A stretch of DNA of 64,000 bases from Membranipora membranacea. Taxonomy: Eukaryota > Bryozoa > Gymnolaemata > Cheilostomatida > Membraniporidae. The stretch lies in assembly GCA_914767715.1 (NCBI GenBank), contig OU612075.1, forward strand, positions 13,022,001 to 13,086,000, read 5' to 3'. Within the stretch, counting starts at the first letter, position 1. Each line of letters opens with the position of its first letter. This document shows positions 35,901 through 50,500 of the stretch, piece by piece. The position numbers and the translations under genes are program-made. The notes beneath the pieces were generated by a model. It had not been told where the DNA came from and did no database searches. It saw only the letters and a program-made list of their open reading frames with translations.

Positions 35901-36301
35901 ATCAATTAGAAAACATGGTGGGGACATGATGAAACATTTGAATAACGCAATTACGTGGGCTATAGAGACAATGTACACTGATCTCACTCCCTTATGTTCT
36001 GTAGCTGTCAGATATAGGCTAACACCATCGAAAAATCCCAGTCCATTTGGCGTAACGTACCATTTCACTTCCAAGCTAAATCTTTAAAATTGGCGAAGGG
36101 CCAAAAGTTTTGGACCAGCCTTGAAGATGGGTGGTTCAGATGAGCTGCTCAAACAGCAAGTGTAAGAGATACCCTAGATCTGATGGGCTTGCAATTTATT
36201 ATCTGTGTACGGTAAAGGAAGCTCCCGGCGAGACTCCCATGAGATATTTTCAAAGCGTCTAACATATACCTATAACATATTCTAGCATATTTGTTAGAAC
36301 T

Positions 36302-37012
36302 TTGACCATTATGAACCCTCAGACTTCTGGAATACTCTATGCTAAAGGCCTGTCATCAGATTATATAAGCTCTCTGCAGGACTTATATTTTTCACTCTCC
36401 ATGTCACGTATGCTACAATTTGGTCATTATGGTGACTCTATTTTGAATGCTACTTTTAGTAATCATGTTGACAGCATTGTTTCAAGTTGCAATTCAAGGC
36501 TTTTTCTGTTACGCCAACTGAAAGTCCTTGGTATGAATAGAGAAGGACTTAAATGATACTACTGTGCCAACATCCGATCCCTTATCACGTATGCCTCCCC
36601 TGCTTGGTTTTTTATGCTATCTGATCAAGACAGGGATAGATTAGAAAGAATACAGCGATCAGCTAGCAGGATGATTTTACCTGATCTTAGTTATAGTGAG
36701 AGATTACAAGTTTTAGCTTTGCCCACCGTATATGATTTTACTTTTGAACTCTCGAAGTGCCATTTTTTACGACCCATCCACTTTATAATCGAATACCAAG
36801 AAATTTTAGTAGGGTTTCCTCTCGCAATAATACCATTTTTAGACCTAAGAAATGTAGAGCACAAAAGCGTGCCAAATCGTTTTTTCCTTTGACATATTTC
36901 AACAATCACCGCTCTTAGTATTTTTTTTTACGCATTGTACACATTCCACACTATCATCATTGGTAACGAATGTATCAATAAAATCTAATCTCATAATCTA
37001 ATCTAGCTACAA
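36302..37012 (+). mobile_element. Decayed LINE 3' fragment
   Basis: The plus-strand frame includes SRLFLLRQLKVLG, then after a TGA stop CANIRSLITYASPAWF and LERIQRSASRMILPDLSYSE, the C-terminal RT block of L2/CR1-like elements. It ends with repeats of the form AATCT, a typical tail. Stop codons show it is dead. Confidence 0.85.
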
Positions 37013-38309
37013 ATACTGGTATGAATAAAAATAGCCAACTGAGTGACGAGCAGTGTAAGATGTGATTCCCAACATTGCAGCAATCCAACCACAACAAGCA
37101 TTCCAGATGTGGGTCATTTTTTTAGGGCATTTTTGTGTTGTAATTTTGACCTTTGCCTACGCCATAGGTCACAATCTCTGCGTTAGATCCTGTTTTCTTC
37201 ACGCTAAGTGGGTTGGAATTTATCGAGCAGTGGGCTATTATAAATATTTAATTATGACTTTGAGTTGGAATGCCATTGATAAGTTTCCTATAGATGAAGG
37301 TCATTGAACTTGAAAAGACATTAGAGTCAGACAGGAATAAGTATTGAAGTGTGTCAGACATGCTGTCTGAATTTAGAGCATGGGAATCGCGTGTTGTCAG
37401 CAGACAAATTATCAAAATAACACTGTTTCCCATAATTGTTGTGGTTATATTTTGAATAACCCGGCAACCCTCGCACCCTCCCCCTTACTTCATTCATTGC
37501 TCCCATGCATCAATGTATTGTTTGTTATCCGTAATGTTCATTTATTTTTAGAAAAATCATTGATGTCGTTAGTGTATTTCGATAAACATGTGGTAAGATT
37601 CTGTTAGATGAATTCATAGCATGTCTGCATGGTTTTGTGGGTAATTTACCACTAAATAATTTTAGCACTATGGCCTACCCAAAGGAATTTTTTTTGGATT
37701 AATCACATCACTATGCCAAACAATTTATTTCCAAATTTTTGTTGATGACGTTGTTACGAGTAACTCCACATGCCTGTTAATGCCTATAAACATGTTTATT
37801 TTGGGACAAATCATCACTGTTGTTCTGATTCAAAAAGGTTTCCCAATCACAATTCTGATATTCTAAATGGAAACCATAATACATCATGTCATCGATTAAA
37901 TTTAGTTACTGGAGATGAGAATATAAAAAAAATAAGAATGTAATGAGATTTTGTTTGGTGAGACGCATTTGAATCTTTTTGATGTGCCATCTGTTGTTGT
38001 TGCAACAGAAGCGAAGGAAGAAATATTTCATACAAATAGCTTTCTCACTACGTTAGAGTTAGTCTCCAGGTAAACCTATATCAAAGAAGGACCAAGATGG
38101 AAGCATAGTGAACTAAATAGTCATAATTTTAGGCTATCAAAATCCATTTTCACCTTGTAAGTCAAGTCTTGCTGTATAAGTGATTGCTTATAATTTACAG
38201 AGTCTTTGTTGTCAAGAGAGATTGAAACTTATAATAAATTTTGTATGTTGACTTAGAAAGTGGAGACGCCAAGCTAAGAGACAATATCTATGAGCCGAGC
38301 CATGAGCTC
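37013..38309. other. Intergenic region, nothing recognised
   Basis: AT-rich sequence without supported exons, clear inverted repeats or RNA genes. It includes the 3' flank of the Tctex1-domain gene. Confidence 0.5.
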
Positions 38310-40619
38310 TCAGTCTTTGTACACAGCAAACACATTGACAACAACATAGACATCATTGGTTATATGAGTTAAGTGAAGACTATCATCAGATTTAGTGTCC
38401 CACACACAGCGGCTGGCCACTTGCAGGTCTTGCTGTTTATTTTCTCCAATGTTCACCAGTACTATTATCTTGTGTCTCTTACAACCGAGGTTTTTCATCT
38501 TGTTCTTTATCATATCTGTGACAAGAAATGACAGGTGAGCATAATTATAATATTTATGTCGAAATAACAGTTAAGCACGGTGATTGAATGTTGAAAAAAT
38601 ATAATAAGAGTTGCCTCATCACACTTAAAGAGTGGATAACTCCTGCTAAAGATGTAAAACGAACATAGTATGTTTTGCCTTCAATCAAAAAGCGTTTACA
38701 TTCAGTGCATCAAGGTCATGAGGCTGTACTGAGTTGAAAAATGTCCAAGTGCCATTCAAACGCAAGTTGGCAGCTTCAGGCAACTTCTATTTTGACAGAT
38801 ACAACGTAATGTAACACAATCATACATGTCTTCCCACCTGTCTGTAAGCTGTCTGGTGATGTTTGAATTGGATTTTTGTCAAGAATTATATTGAAAATAT
38901 ATATCAGTCATCATACTTGGCACACAGGTGATATATTCTGATACCTGACATTGATAGAGAGTTGGTTTGATCCCCTGTCGAGAGGGAAAAACTTTGATTC
39001 CAGTTTTAGATGATTTAGATGAAGATAGAATTGTTTAGAGTACTCAAACCTTAGATACTCATTGGCAAAACAAAATCAGACAGAGTTTGCATAGGTATTC
39101 ACTGATGAGTGTACTGTAAGTCTACCTGTTAGAATGAGACACTGTCTTGCACACGCCTTAGCGTCATACGTCAGGTCAGAAGTGTACACAGAGAGTAAAT
39201 CCTGAACCATTGGCTTTGCTCTCCACCAATGGAATTCCTCCTCTTCTTTGGGTTTTAGTCTTCAATAATGCCGAAATATAGAATGCATACACTCAGTTAT
39301 AATTATACAAACTGCTGTAAGCCTTGTTATAGGTAGGAAGGCTATGCATATAATCAAACAAAGATAGCTCAAAGTTGAACACAGTGCATCGCTGGTGAAA
39401 TTAGAATCAAGAATACTTTGCAATGCAATACTACAGTCCACAGCTAAATTTTAGATTACTTTTGCAGAGTATGATTTTAAGTGTTATAGACTGTATTATT
39501 GAATTTCAGGCAATCTCTTTAATCAGCTGCCGACAATGACCAACCGTAAATCTACAAGTATACTGCATGGGTGATCAATACTGAACAGTACCTATAAGTT
39601 GGTGGAAGTGTCTTCTGTGGTTCAGGAGTTGTGTCCCCTTTCTTTTCTTTAGACGTTGTACTTCCTGTGCTGCCTCCACTCATGATTGATAATCTCCGTG
39701 TTGATGTCCACTTAGAGACCCTACGTTTACCTAGTTCTGTAATAGAGGGTCTACCAATAGCTGCTGTCTGGATTACACCCTCAGAGTTACGAGGTTTGCT
39801 AAATAACTCCTTCCCAAGCTGAACACTCTTCTTGCGGCTAAAACATTAAGTGCTGATAGACTTATTTAATAGACGAATAACTTAAATGTGTAATATAGTT
39901 TAGCACAGTTGTATCAATGGATCTGCTGGTATGTGTGACTGCTTTTGAACCCAACTTAAACGCTTGGTATTATTTCTTGGCTGAGGGCTGTTGACCTAGC
40001 TGTTTTTGCATTATGACGACACCATTCAATCAACATGGGCAGCAAGCTTGAAAAAACTAGGTTAACTCAGGCAGGAAGACATAAAGTCCCGTGTATTAAT
40101 ATAAGCCATGATACCAAATTGAATCGTCATAAGCATTGATGGGTTGTTTCAGAGCGGAGGTCAGACGGATAGGAATCCAAGAACTAATTTGATAGAAGGG
40201 TATGAAGGCTTTGAGCTGTGTTATGAAGCATGGATTGTAGTCAAGAGAACCACCTTTCTTTTTAAATAACAAACCAATATATTTGCTTTGTAACGTCATC
40301 TAAGGGAGAAAAATAATTGGACTCAAAACCGAAGGCAACGCATGGGCTCTTTCTTAAGAGCCAGTAAGAGACATGCAGTGGTCTGGTAGGGAGCACAAGA
40401 CTTCAGGTAGGCAGTTGTTTACATATCAAATGCAGCATATGTCTTTTAAATGTCAAGCTGAGTAGTCTGTTACTTATGATACCGAGGGCTTGTCACACGA
40501 GAAGTGGTTTATTACCTGTTACAGCCTGGAGGATTGAGGAGACCATCTTTTCTATTCTCTACATTGAGAAATCTCTCTTTATCCTCTGGCTCACCAATTT
40601 CTTCGGTCACTGTGTCCAT
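38310..40619 (-). CDS. Tctex1-domain dynein light chain, DYNLT5-like
   Basis: Four exons in coding order: 40516-40619, 39592-39837, 39126-39259, 38310-38515; phases agree, 230 codons, 229 aa. Residues ~1-120 are low-complexity, Lys/Ser/Thr-rich and probably disordered (RRLSIMSGGSTGSTTSKEKK). The C-terminal Tctex1 domain shows DLTYDAKACARQCLIL, then KIIVLVNIGE, VASRCVWDTKSDD and a final VFAVYKD. This is closest, from memory, to vertebrate TCTEX1D1/DYNLT5 (SRCLWDPKSD...VYAVYLE). Such light chains bind dynein intermediate chains or act in cilia. The extended N-terminus also resembles TCTEX1D4, so exact orthology is open. The ATG lies a few codons after an acceptor at about 40630, implying a 5' UTR intron. 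Confidence 0.88.
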
Positions 40620-43600
40620 TATCTCCCCCTTCTACAATAAAAAGCATTACAGAATAATTATAGTATGCCAGTAAAATGTTATAGTATACTATATATAGAA
40701 TAGTATATCAAATTTTGGTTTATTTAACAATATGCTTTAGCAAATGGTTCATTGCAATAAAAGAAAATTGCTCCCCAATTACCGCCTCAATACCTAAGTT
40801 TAGCTACATAAATTTCCACAACCCACAAGAACAAACTTGTTTTAGTATTGACAGCATATGAAAATGTACATCGTCAAATCTTTAAAGCTTACCAAACAAC
40901 TTCTTTTTATGAATTGAATGCAGCTGAGACCACTGTTACCATGTGCTATACTCTCTACTCTGAATGATTAGCTGCGAAATTGTTCAGCTGGATACAGAGC
41001 AACTCAAGCTTTCAAGGGTACTCCAAGGCTGAGTAAATTGGCACCCTAGTAAGTGTACCTCAGTCTAACGACTCGAGTGGTGCCAGAAAACTCTGCAACC
41101 TGACAGTGTCCTTGTCAGCAGATTGAAATGTACTCAAGAGACAAAAGGTTAGGCAGCACACAGCTTCCTGTATCAATGGTTCATCAATACTTTGATACTC
41201 TTGATATTGAGTAGACACCTAAGCTTAATAATTCGCAAACAGAAAACATTTGCTTATAATAAAATCTCATCTTGTGAATGGTTTGAGTCAATAACCATTG
41301 ATTGTGTCAATAGATACGTCGCCTGAGAACATAGCAACCTTCCAAGTCAGCAAACCCAGATTTTATCACGATTTTGTGAGCTATGATGAAAATTGGAAAA
41401 ATTTTGTCACTCAGATCGCCTATCAAAAGCTGATAAAACATGCTTGTTTATTTTTTAAATTAAATAACCGGTTGATCTGTAAAATTAGGCTTTGTATCAG
41501 ACTTATTAAGTTTTGTATCAGAACTGTTGCAGCAAAATATTAAGCAAATGATGTATGATAGAGCATAAACAATCACTTTACATTGAACAGCTACAGAGTA
41601 TCCTCCTATTTTGTTTACAATACTCACAAATAGTTTATCACTGATGTCTGCTAGCACCCTTGGTCATCAATGAAGCCACGAGACATTCTGTTATAGCAGA
41701 AAAAAAAGGACCAAATGACCAGCTCGTTAAAGTCTCATGGCAGCGTTCTAAGTTTGTTTTGGTCTTTCACAGCAAACAACATGCAATATCACGTAAACAG
41801 ATAAGGCACGACTATGTACAGATTATCTAGGTATTAAAATATTAACTCTTTACTAACAAGGTGGGGCATTCAACGCACATTATACAATTATAGCAGCTTA
41901 AATTATTCCCTTTCAAAACCTGCTTTGGCCTGTTTCAGTGCAACAAATATGAAAACAATTTGTAATTATCCAGTTCAAAAACCTTTCCAGTTGCTTAGCA
42001 GTTAATTAACATAGGTGATTGATCGCAAGGTGGCCACCATGAATGGATAGGGAAAGAGCCAACGAACTTATAATTTGGTAGAGAAAATGTCAATCCTTTT
42101 TGTCCTAGTGGTCTTTGTTTGCAAAATTTTATTGGCTCACAGCGGATCATGGTTATATAGAGTGGGACACTCGTCCAGATAAAGGCAATCGACGACAATA
42201 TGAAACTCAACAAGAGTCTGAAATACCTATATGCTCACAAGTCATGTATACACAAACAACGTTTTAATACTAATGATGTTAGATGTATTCTCTTTGTCTA
42301 CATATTTCCCCATATGTGAGAAAAGCAGGTATGGATGAGTTATATCTATATGTAAACTTAAAAAAATGTAAATCACTTTTTTATTTAGCTGCTCTCCAGC
42401 AATCTTTACATGAATATAAGATAGATACATATACATATTCAATTTAGCGCACTCCTGTACAAGGTAGGAGTGGGCAAGCTAGGCTATTGTCCAGAGAGCT
42501 CACCTCCTTCAGCAGCATTGGTAGTGACCGGGATTCGAACCTGCAACTCTCAGATTGAGATGCTCGAATCCTAACCACTACGCCACCCTGCCTGCCTATA
42601 TATATATATATACAATGATACAGATATATGAAGGCTTATGCATCGAGAAACTGGGAATCTAGGTCTACGAATCCATATGTCATATCTATCTTCAATAGAT
42701 ATATGCATGTGAAACTCTAGGATACTGCACCTTCTTCAATATTTGGGAGTTGCATTCCCTTTTATCGAGGTCAGATAACTAATCAGGGCAATATGACCAT
42801 ACGAGGTATCATCTGGTAATGAAATGGCTCTACCTAAGAACAAAAATTTAGTTCAGTGACCACACCAAAAACTTAACGCTAGGGCTCATATGGTGGGTCT
42901 TTTGTTCAGAAAATTTTGAATGCTAGTACCGGAATATGCTCAACAACACAGCAAATTAAGAGCATTATAGCTATGTCGAGGTCAGCTCTAACATTTTGCT
43001 GTGTGAACATCGACGTTATATTTCTGCTATGATTGCAAATTTTAATGCTATCATTCAATAAATATTTTATCATCATCGAGCTTGATCTTTTGTGATTTTC
43101 TTCTAAATACTCCAAGAAATTAATGCTAACAGAAAAGAATAAAGTATGGATTGAGATATCGTATCATCGTATTGAGGACGAAATGTTGGATAAGTTCTCA
43201 ACTGAACTGTGAAATTATTATGGCGACATAAGGTTTGTTATAAGCCGTATAATACCGTAGACAGTTTTATCATATAGGACAATAGGACTCATATAGGAAA
43301 TCAAGGATGTGTGGAGGTTATAATCCATATAACACCTTGTATCAATGATGCATGATGAGAAAAAATATTTCTATAAAGTTTTTTCACATGTTGCTGCTTG
43401 AAAGGTGAATTTCATTGAAGAATGCGCCCAAGTGAATTAGTATGAAAATATCAAACCCCAGGTACCAAGCATTTAGTTTTTTAAATTACCGTAATCCATG
43501 TCACAACAGTTCCGTGTGACCAACAGTAATGCATTTATCAACATCAGCAGTCAAATTGTTTCGCAGGTGATAAAATAACAAGTCAAGTTTAATTAAAGAA

Positions 43601-44575
43601 TGGTCTCGAAAGCTGATGTATTTCAAATTATCTAATTGTGAATTGCACAGATTGTGGGAATGATATTTTAGTCGATTAATTTTTTGTTAAATCCAGTGCA
43701 TTTCGAACAATCTCAATTATTGATGCCAGTCAAAATGGATTCTAAACCTTGTCTAAACCTACTGTCATCAAGTCACCTTAAGGAGGGAACCACATTGCCA
43801 GAAAAGTCATACGTTGTCATAACAGTGATATAAAGAAAAAAGATAACAACGGGCAATTTGACATCTCAAGCCAGGCTTGTGCATCTAGCACAATCTGATA
43901 GGAATCCCTTACCAGAAAACTTAAACAACACTGTTTGCACCACGTGACTTCATAATAGGCCAATCACAGTAGGGAATTCCTAGGATATCCCCTAGTTAGA
44001 ATTTCCCGCCATGTGCATTTTCTAAACAGGCCCAACAAGTTTGTAGTGATGGCTCGTCTCAAAATTTGGACATACACAGCTTCTGGAGGCTAGGTGAGTT
44101 GGCTTTCTAGCACCAAACACAACATTCCAGTATGCAGCACATTGGTGAAGTGTAAAATGTACTCAACCACTGCAGAGTGAGGAGATATTGGGTATTGAAA
44201 AGGGACCAATCAATTTTCTGAAACAATATATACACTGGTCACATGACCAAATCCTTCATATCAACCCCAAATGCTCATGTTTGAGTCAAATAGAGTCTCC
44301 TATGGCACATATTTACTGTCCAGAATAGAATATGAGACTAATAGAGTCAATATGCAGAGTTTAGAGCCAATCCATTGCTCAGAAGCTGATCAGATCTCAT
44401 TTATATCATGTAAATTCTTCTAATCAAATATTTTATTTTGGTAGCCATCTTGTATTTTTCACTGCTAGTGATTTGGACTAATCATGTCTCTTTGTTCTTT
44501 AATTACCATAATCCCTGCTAATCATGGGATGCTGGCTTCCTAAGCCCAACCAGTGATAGTATCCTCATTTGTACA
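40620..44575. other. Intergenic region between the divergent Tctex1-domain gene and CRAMP1
   Basis: Holds the upstream regions of both genes. A CCAAT box with flanking GCCAATCAC lies near 43960, about 0.6 kb before the CRAMP1 start, and could belong to its promoter. Apart from a SINE at 42460-42600 no other feature was recognised. Confidence 0.45.
42460..42600 (-). mobile_element. tRNA-derived SINE
   Basis: The minus strand starts with a tRNA-like head: an A-box-like GTGGCGTAGTGGTTAGG and a perfect B-box GGTTCGAATCC about 35 bases later, then about 70 bases of unrelated body. The acceptor stem does not pair well, so it is not a functional tRNA. A (TA)n run flanks it at 42597-42612. Confidence 0.7.
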
Positions 44576-47500
44576 ATGAATTCCAGGAAGAGAACTTTGA
44601 AGGAGGATAAATCTTCTAGAAACCCACTAAAAACTACTAGTCAAAATACTAGTACTACTCAGTCTGCTGCTGGTTCCAAAGAAAAGTAAGTGTACAAACT
44701 CCTTCATGATCATGGTAGAGGATCATGATTTCATTTTCATTTACACTTTAACTCTCACTTCATTGCCATGTTCACTTTTCCTGAAATCACACTGTTTAAT
44801 TGCCTGAGCTGAAGGTTTGTGTCATTACACATGTCATTAATGATTATACAGTAGCCTAGTACTGACTACTCTACTGAGTATGCCAAATGGAATAAGGGCT
44901 CTCGCTTCATTCTGCTGGTCTAAACTAAAGGTAGTAGTCATAATTACCATGGGGATGATTGTTATGCAAGCGCTCATGAGATTTGGCCCTTGACTAGAAG
45001 CCAGCGGGTTTATTTCTGTTACTGTCCTGAGCTGAATATTCTTCTTATTGAGGTCAGGTTTACCCATAGGTAACAGTTTGTTCTCGGTATATGTGTATCG
45101 GGTACCACTAAGCCTGTGTTGATCAAGCCCAAGACTGACAGTTGTTAGACCATGCTGAGTGCCTTATTGTCTCTATTTCCAGCAACACAAGTAATGCCCA
45201 TGGTGTGACGGAGTCTGTCACATCTGCTGGAAGCACTACCAGGATGTCCGGTGGATTCAGTGGTCTGAGTGAATCGTGTAACTTATCCGCCAGACAAGCA
45301 AAACTTCTCTCCAACAAGAGAGCGGCTGAAGAACTTGAGCTAGCCAGGCAAGTAGATCATAACAGTTTATAAAGTGAAGTAGTGCTGCGTAGACTATCAG
45401 TACTACATACACTCCATCAACCATGATGAGCAGGCATCACAGTGCATGAGAAGACCAGCTGTGTACTAAGCCCAATACATACATACTCTGCTTCCACTCT
45501 ATGTTATTCATGTGTGTATGAATCACAGAATGCAGCTGATGACATGACAGTTTTGTTGGTATGATTTCAGGCAGCAGGAGTTGGAAGCTGAAGCAGAGGC
45601 TGAGTGTTCTAAGAAGGAGCAGCCTCTAGTGTCTAACTGGAGTGACGTAGATAAAGATGTATTCTTTCAGGGTGTTCTCACAGTAAGCTCTCTGAATGTA
45701 CCATAAACTTATATGAAATGGTGAATGGTGAAGTGATTTTGAGTTCCATTCTCAGTCTAATTTTTAAAACTCACACAGAGTTCATAAACAGTCTGTGGCC
45801 CAGATTCAACTGATTTTCTCTGAAAGATGAGACAAGAATGTACTAAAAAGGTTCTATTTTGTGTACACTATCATGAAAATAGTACCTTTTTGATCATTCT
45901 CATGTCAAAGTTGGGTGAAAGTCGGTTGAGACTGGGTCTTATAGCAGTTTTCTCAATTAGACCTGAACTCTACAATGATATCCATAAACCTGATCCATTC
46001 ACAATCATTTTAAGTTCCGCATTTCCTATATTTGACTTTGTCACAAGTTTCAACCTCTCCTTATGTTAAAAACACAGACAATGTCCATGCCTAAGATTAA
46101 GAACCCATATTGCCTCGTTAGTTTAAGTTTGGTAGTAACAAAACATGCTCAAATAATCGTCTACAAAAAGTCTTATTGTTTATTGTAGTGTGGGCGAGAC
46201 TTTGAGAAACTGTACAAGTTTTGTCTGACAAAAATAAAGGCAAAGGATCTGGAGGAGAGGTCCAAAGATCAGATCAGATCCTTCTATTATAGAATGGCTA
46301 AGAATTTCAGATGTGTCCAAAAGAAAAGTAAGTTAACCTGCTATCAGACAATTTGTGTGAACTAAAATATTTTGATTGTAAGTAATTAATTGAATGTTTG
46401 GTAGAGGTAGATTTAGTTGATTTGGTCACATTACCTCTTTACTCACTCGAGCGGAATCGTTTCTGAGGTCTGTCTCCCAACAATCTAAGCCCTGTCAGTT
46501 CGTCCTTTGATGTGTTGGATGAATAATTATTGCATCGAATGAAGTTGCTGTTGAGACCTAGGATAACAACTCGGCTTAGTGAATTAAGTATTTGGATGTT
46601 GGTGGTTGCCCTTAGCACCGTCAGTTCTAAATTCCAAACCAATATACATACACTTTCCATAGTACAAATGCTTCTTCTCTCTAGCATCAAGAAACAAGAA
46701 GGCAAACGAACTGTTCATACTTGTAAACGCGGCAGAGTTTCGCAGACGAGGCATCCCTAATCCTCTCATGAAACACAGCGAGTTTCTTACACAGCTCATA
46801 TATAACGGTGAAACCAAGTTCAGACAGAAGGGTAAAACTGTCAAGTAAGTTTAGATATTCAAAGTGTAACCCACCCAGTGATTCTCCTCTGAAATGAGTA
46901 GTGTTGTCTGATCGTTTTTTTTTACTTTTTGCGATTTGTTTAGTACAACTCCTTCATTAGTAGGAAATATAGACTTAATAATAAATTATTATGAAGAGGT
47001 CTTTGGTATAAACATGTGGCCATTCACGTATGCTTGTTGGATCATACTCCAAACTGAATTCACCCCTCATTTTTAGTTAGTATTCCTGTCGTAACAAACC
47101 AAGGAGTAAGAGACTCTAGCTTCGTCAACAAACTGCTGCTCTTGGTCATCATGTCCTCATTGATGTTTATTGTTTTTTTCAGGATTCGCACTCCAATTTG
47201 TGCCCCTTTAACCAGACTGATTGAGAAGGCAAAAGAAGGTAGGTGTACATACATTCATATATCAATGGCAGAAACAAAGACTGTTGTGATAACTTTGTAT
47301 TCAATAACTTGGCCAATCTTTAAGATTCAAGTTTAGGTTTGTATGTTCAAGTTGCTGCCGATATATATATAATATATATATATTAAATATATAATATATA
47401 TACATATATATATATAAATGTGTTTACCCTGGAGTTCCAGGCCCACTGCCTTCTGGCTGTTGGTTATGCAAATTTGAATTCACTAATAATGTATAAAATC

Positions 47501-50500
47501 ACAAAAAAAGTAACTCAGTGATTTCTACCAGGTGATACTGATACAATTCTTTAACACAGAGTCATCCATCCCAGTGTGATAAACGTGAAATAATGTTACA
47601 GATATGATATTTTGTATTATTGTCATTGTTACGCATGCGATACACTGTATTTTATTACAGATGCAAAAGCTGCCATTGCTGACAAAGATAAGAAGAAGAC
47701 CACTGTACCAGTAGCTAAGGCTCCGCGTCTCCCTGAGTTTGTCACTGTGGAGCTACAACCTAATAATAACGCAGCCTGTCAGAGAATGAGTGATATATCC
47801 CACAATCCTAACCTGAGGGTGAAGGTCAAGAGTGAGCAGAGCTTATCTACACTGATCGAGACACTGGAGAAGAAATGGGTGCCATCCTCTGTCAGATTTG
47901 TATCCTTTTGGAGCTCTAATTATGTAACTTCTAGATTTTGGAAGCTATAAAAAACAGGCCAGAAATCCTGTGAATTGTGATGATTGAATTGTGATTGCAT
48001 TATATCGGTTGGACTCTAAATACAGAGACAGTTTGATCTTGTAATCTATGATCTGGTCAAATGATTTCATAACTTCCCTACAAGAGTAAAGTATTCGCAG
48101 TAGGAAAGCTTGTCATTAAGCACATGTTTGAAGAAAAACTAAATTACGGCTAGCTTGCATTTCCTTATCCTCGTTATTTTAAATGAACTTCCACCTCAGC
48201 TAGCAATATTGATGTGCTAACAAAAAAATTCACCCCTAAAATAGGTAATATGACTCTATCAAGGAGATTTATAAAAAACATTTCAAGACTGTAAAAAGTG
48301 AATTTGATTCTATTTTTTTATCAACTTCATTCACACACTGGGTATTGCACAAGTAATAGGATCTAGTTCAATCAAAAGTAATGGCCCTTGACAGTCTGTG
48401 ATCCACAGAGAAGAGAACTGAATATGGAAGAGGAATGGGACAGACTCCCGTATATCCGAGTCAGACCGTCAGCACAAGCTAAACTTCAGCCTTTTGATAT
48501 CAGCTTAGCCTCAAATAATACTCAAACTATAGTCAGCTTCAACGAATACCTCAGAATCACCAAAGAAGGTAACCTGTCATATATATTGGTTAGTTTTCAT
48601 TGCTGCGATTAAAAAAGCTAATAGGCATGAAAAGTGCATAACTCTATAATTTGAATAGTAATTAGTCAGGTGAATATATTTCTAAGTGGTAAAATAAAAG
48701 TGCATGAAGGTCAGTATTGGTAATCGATATAATCATTTCCTCCTTGTGATTAGTTCATCTAACCACTCGATTTATTTTTATGACTGAAGATGGAAGTCAG
48801 AACAGAGACGAAAAGGGAGAAGAACCAAGTCGTGAGAAAGAAAGAGGTGACCCTGCTAAGTTCCTCAAGGATAAACTTACCAACATAACGGCTCAACTAC
48901 AAGGTCAGTCATTGCTGCCCTATCTGAGGATTGGGTCAGTCAGGGGGCTTGTTGGTGTCTGATTGTACCTTCTTAAGAAACTGACCTGACCCTAGATGAA
49001 AATATATGAGTTAGTAGTGATCAATTTGGCGCCAAATGTTGCCTAAATGAAACACTCAGTGAGTAAGGACTTTTAGAGAACTCATAGTGATGATTTGGCC
49101 CAAAAGTCAAAAAGTCTCACTCAAACTCGCAACTGACAATATCATAACTTAGCCTCAATCACAATAGGCATGATAATGAGAGTGATACTCATCAGACTCC
49201 AGTCTCCTATTTTATGTTTATGAAGACAAAGGCTACTCAAGTGTCACTACAGTGATAACATAGAACAATATCTATAGGCCATCTACCTGCCATAGCCTAT
49301 TCAAACCTTTCATTAACATCTATAACTGTTTCAGGAGAATCATCTAACGGAGCTGACAGTGACGGTATTATACAGGGAGACCCAGAGACTAAGTCACATG
49401 AGTGGATAGCAGAAGCCGCCTCTGGCTGGACGATGGCAAACAGTAAAGACCTTACAATGGGATGTTTATACCTGTTGTTTGGTAGTCCTGAAAAGGTATG
49501 AGGTGCAATTTTATTGTGTACATGCCATAGAGTTATTAAATATAAGTTTATAATAACTCTATGGTATACATCTGGAATAAAATATTGTTCAGTAGAAATT
49601 TTGCATCAAATATGCTGCATGCCCAATCATCAGGTGATCAGGTGTATTTAAACTCACCATCGTCTTTTTTTCTAGGCTCACCCCACATTTGATGGATTGC
49701 TATTTGTGAAATACCAGCCATCCACTCCAACATTACCTACATTCAATGACAATCTATAACAGGAATCATCACAAAACCCTGAATCTCCCTAAATTCAACT
49801 CTGCTCGTTGTGGAAAAAAAGCCTTTTTTATTAATACACCTAATCACATCAATACCTGCCTTCGGCTTGTTGCTTTCTTCTTTGTTACTTGTTATCAAAC
49901 ACATGGTATTATTTGCTTCTTGCATTGCTCGGTGTAAAACAAAATTCTAATAAATGTGCCAGAAAATCTTAAGTAGCAGTACGGTGCTGAATAAGTTATT
50001 TGTATTAATTCAAGTATGTTTGTTTTTAATTGTTAGCTGGTGTTAGACTATGAATGGCCAGAGTTAGAACGTTCTGATGAAGTGATTCACATGTTTGCCG
50101 GTATGATAAACAGGCTCATCAATGTGGCAGAGACAGAATTCACTTCTCAGACTACCAAGAAAAAACTGGTGTGTATGTGCTCTGTACGTTTGTGTAGTTG
50201 CATAATTACAGTCAACTTTTACAGGCGGACTACTAAAGTTTGTTTTGATTAGCGCTCACTCTGAAGATATTAATGTATGGTTGTGGGGTTTTACAAAAAT
50301 TGCAAACTTTCCTTTTATCATGTTGAGGAAAACAAAAAAAGAGTGCATTTTGTTAAATGTATCTTTTGATGCAAATACACATTTATGAAGTACGATTTTC
50401 ATATAATTTTTTTCTCAGATGAACAATACTCAGAACTCACCCACAACCAGATCTCCCTCGACTCGGGGACCGGGCAGACCTAGATCTAGTCCTAGTACAC

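Noticed and set aside
42525-42598. Minus-strand tRNA gene
   Set aside because: A and B boxes are present but the acceptor and T stems do not pair properly, and a non-tRNA body follows; called a SINE.
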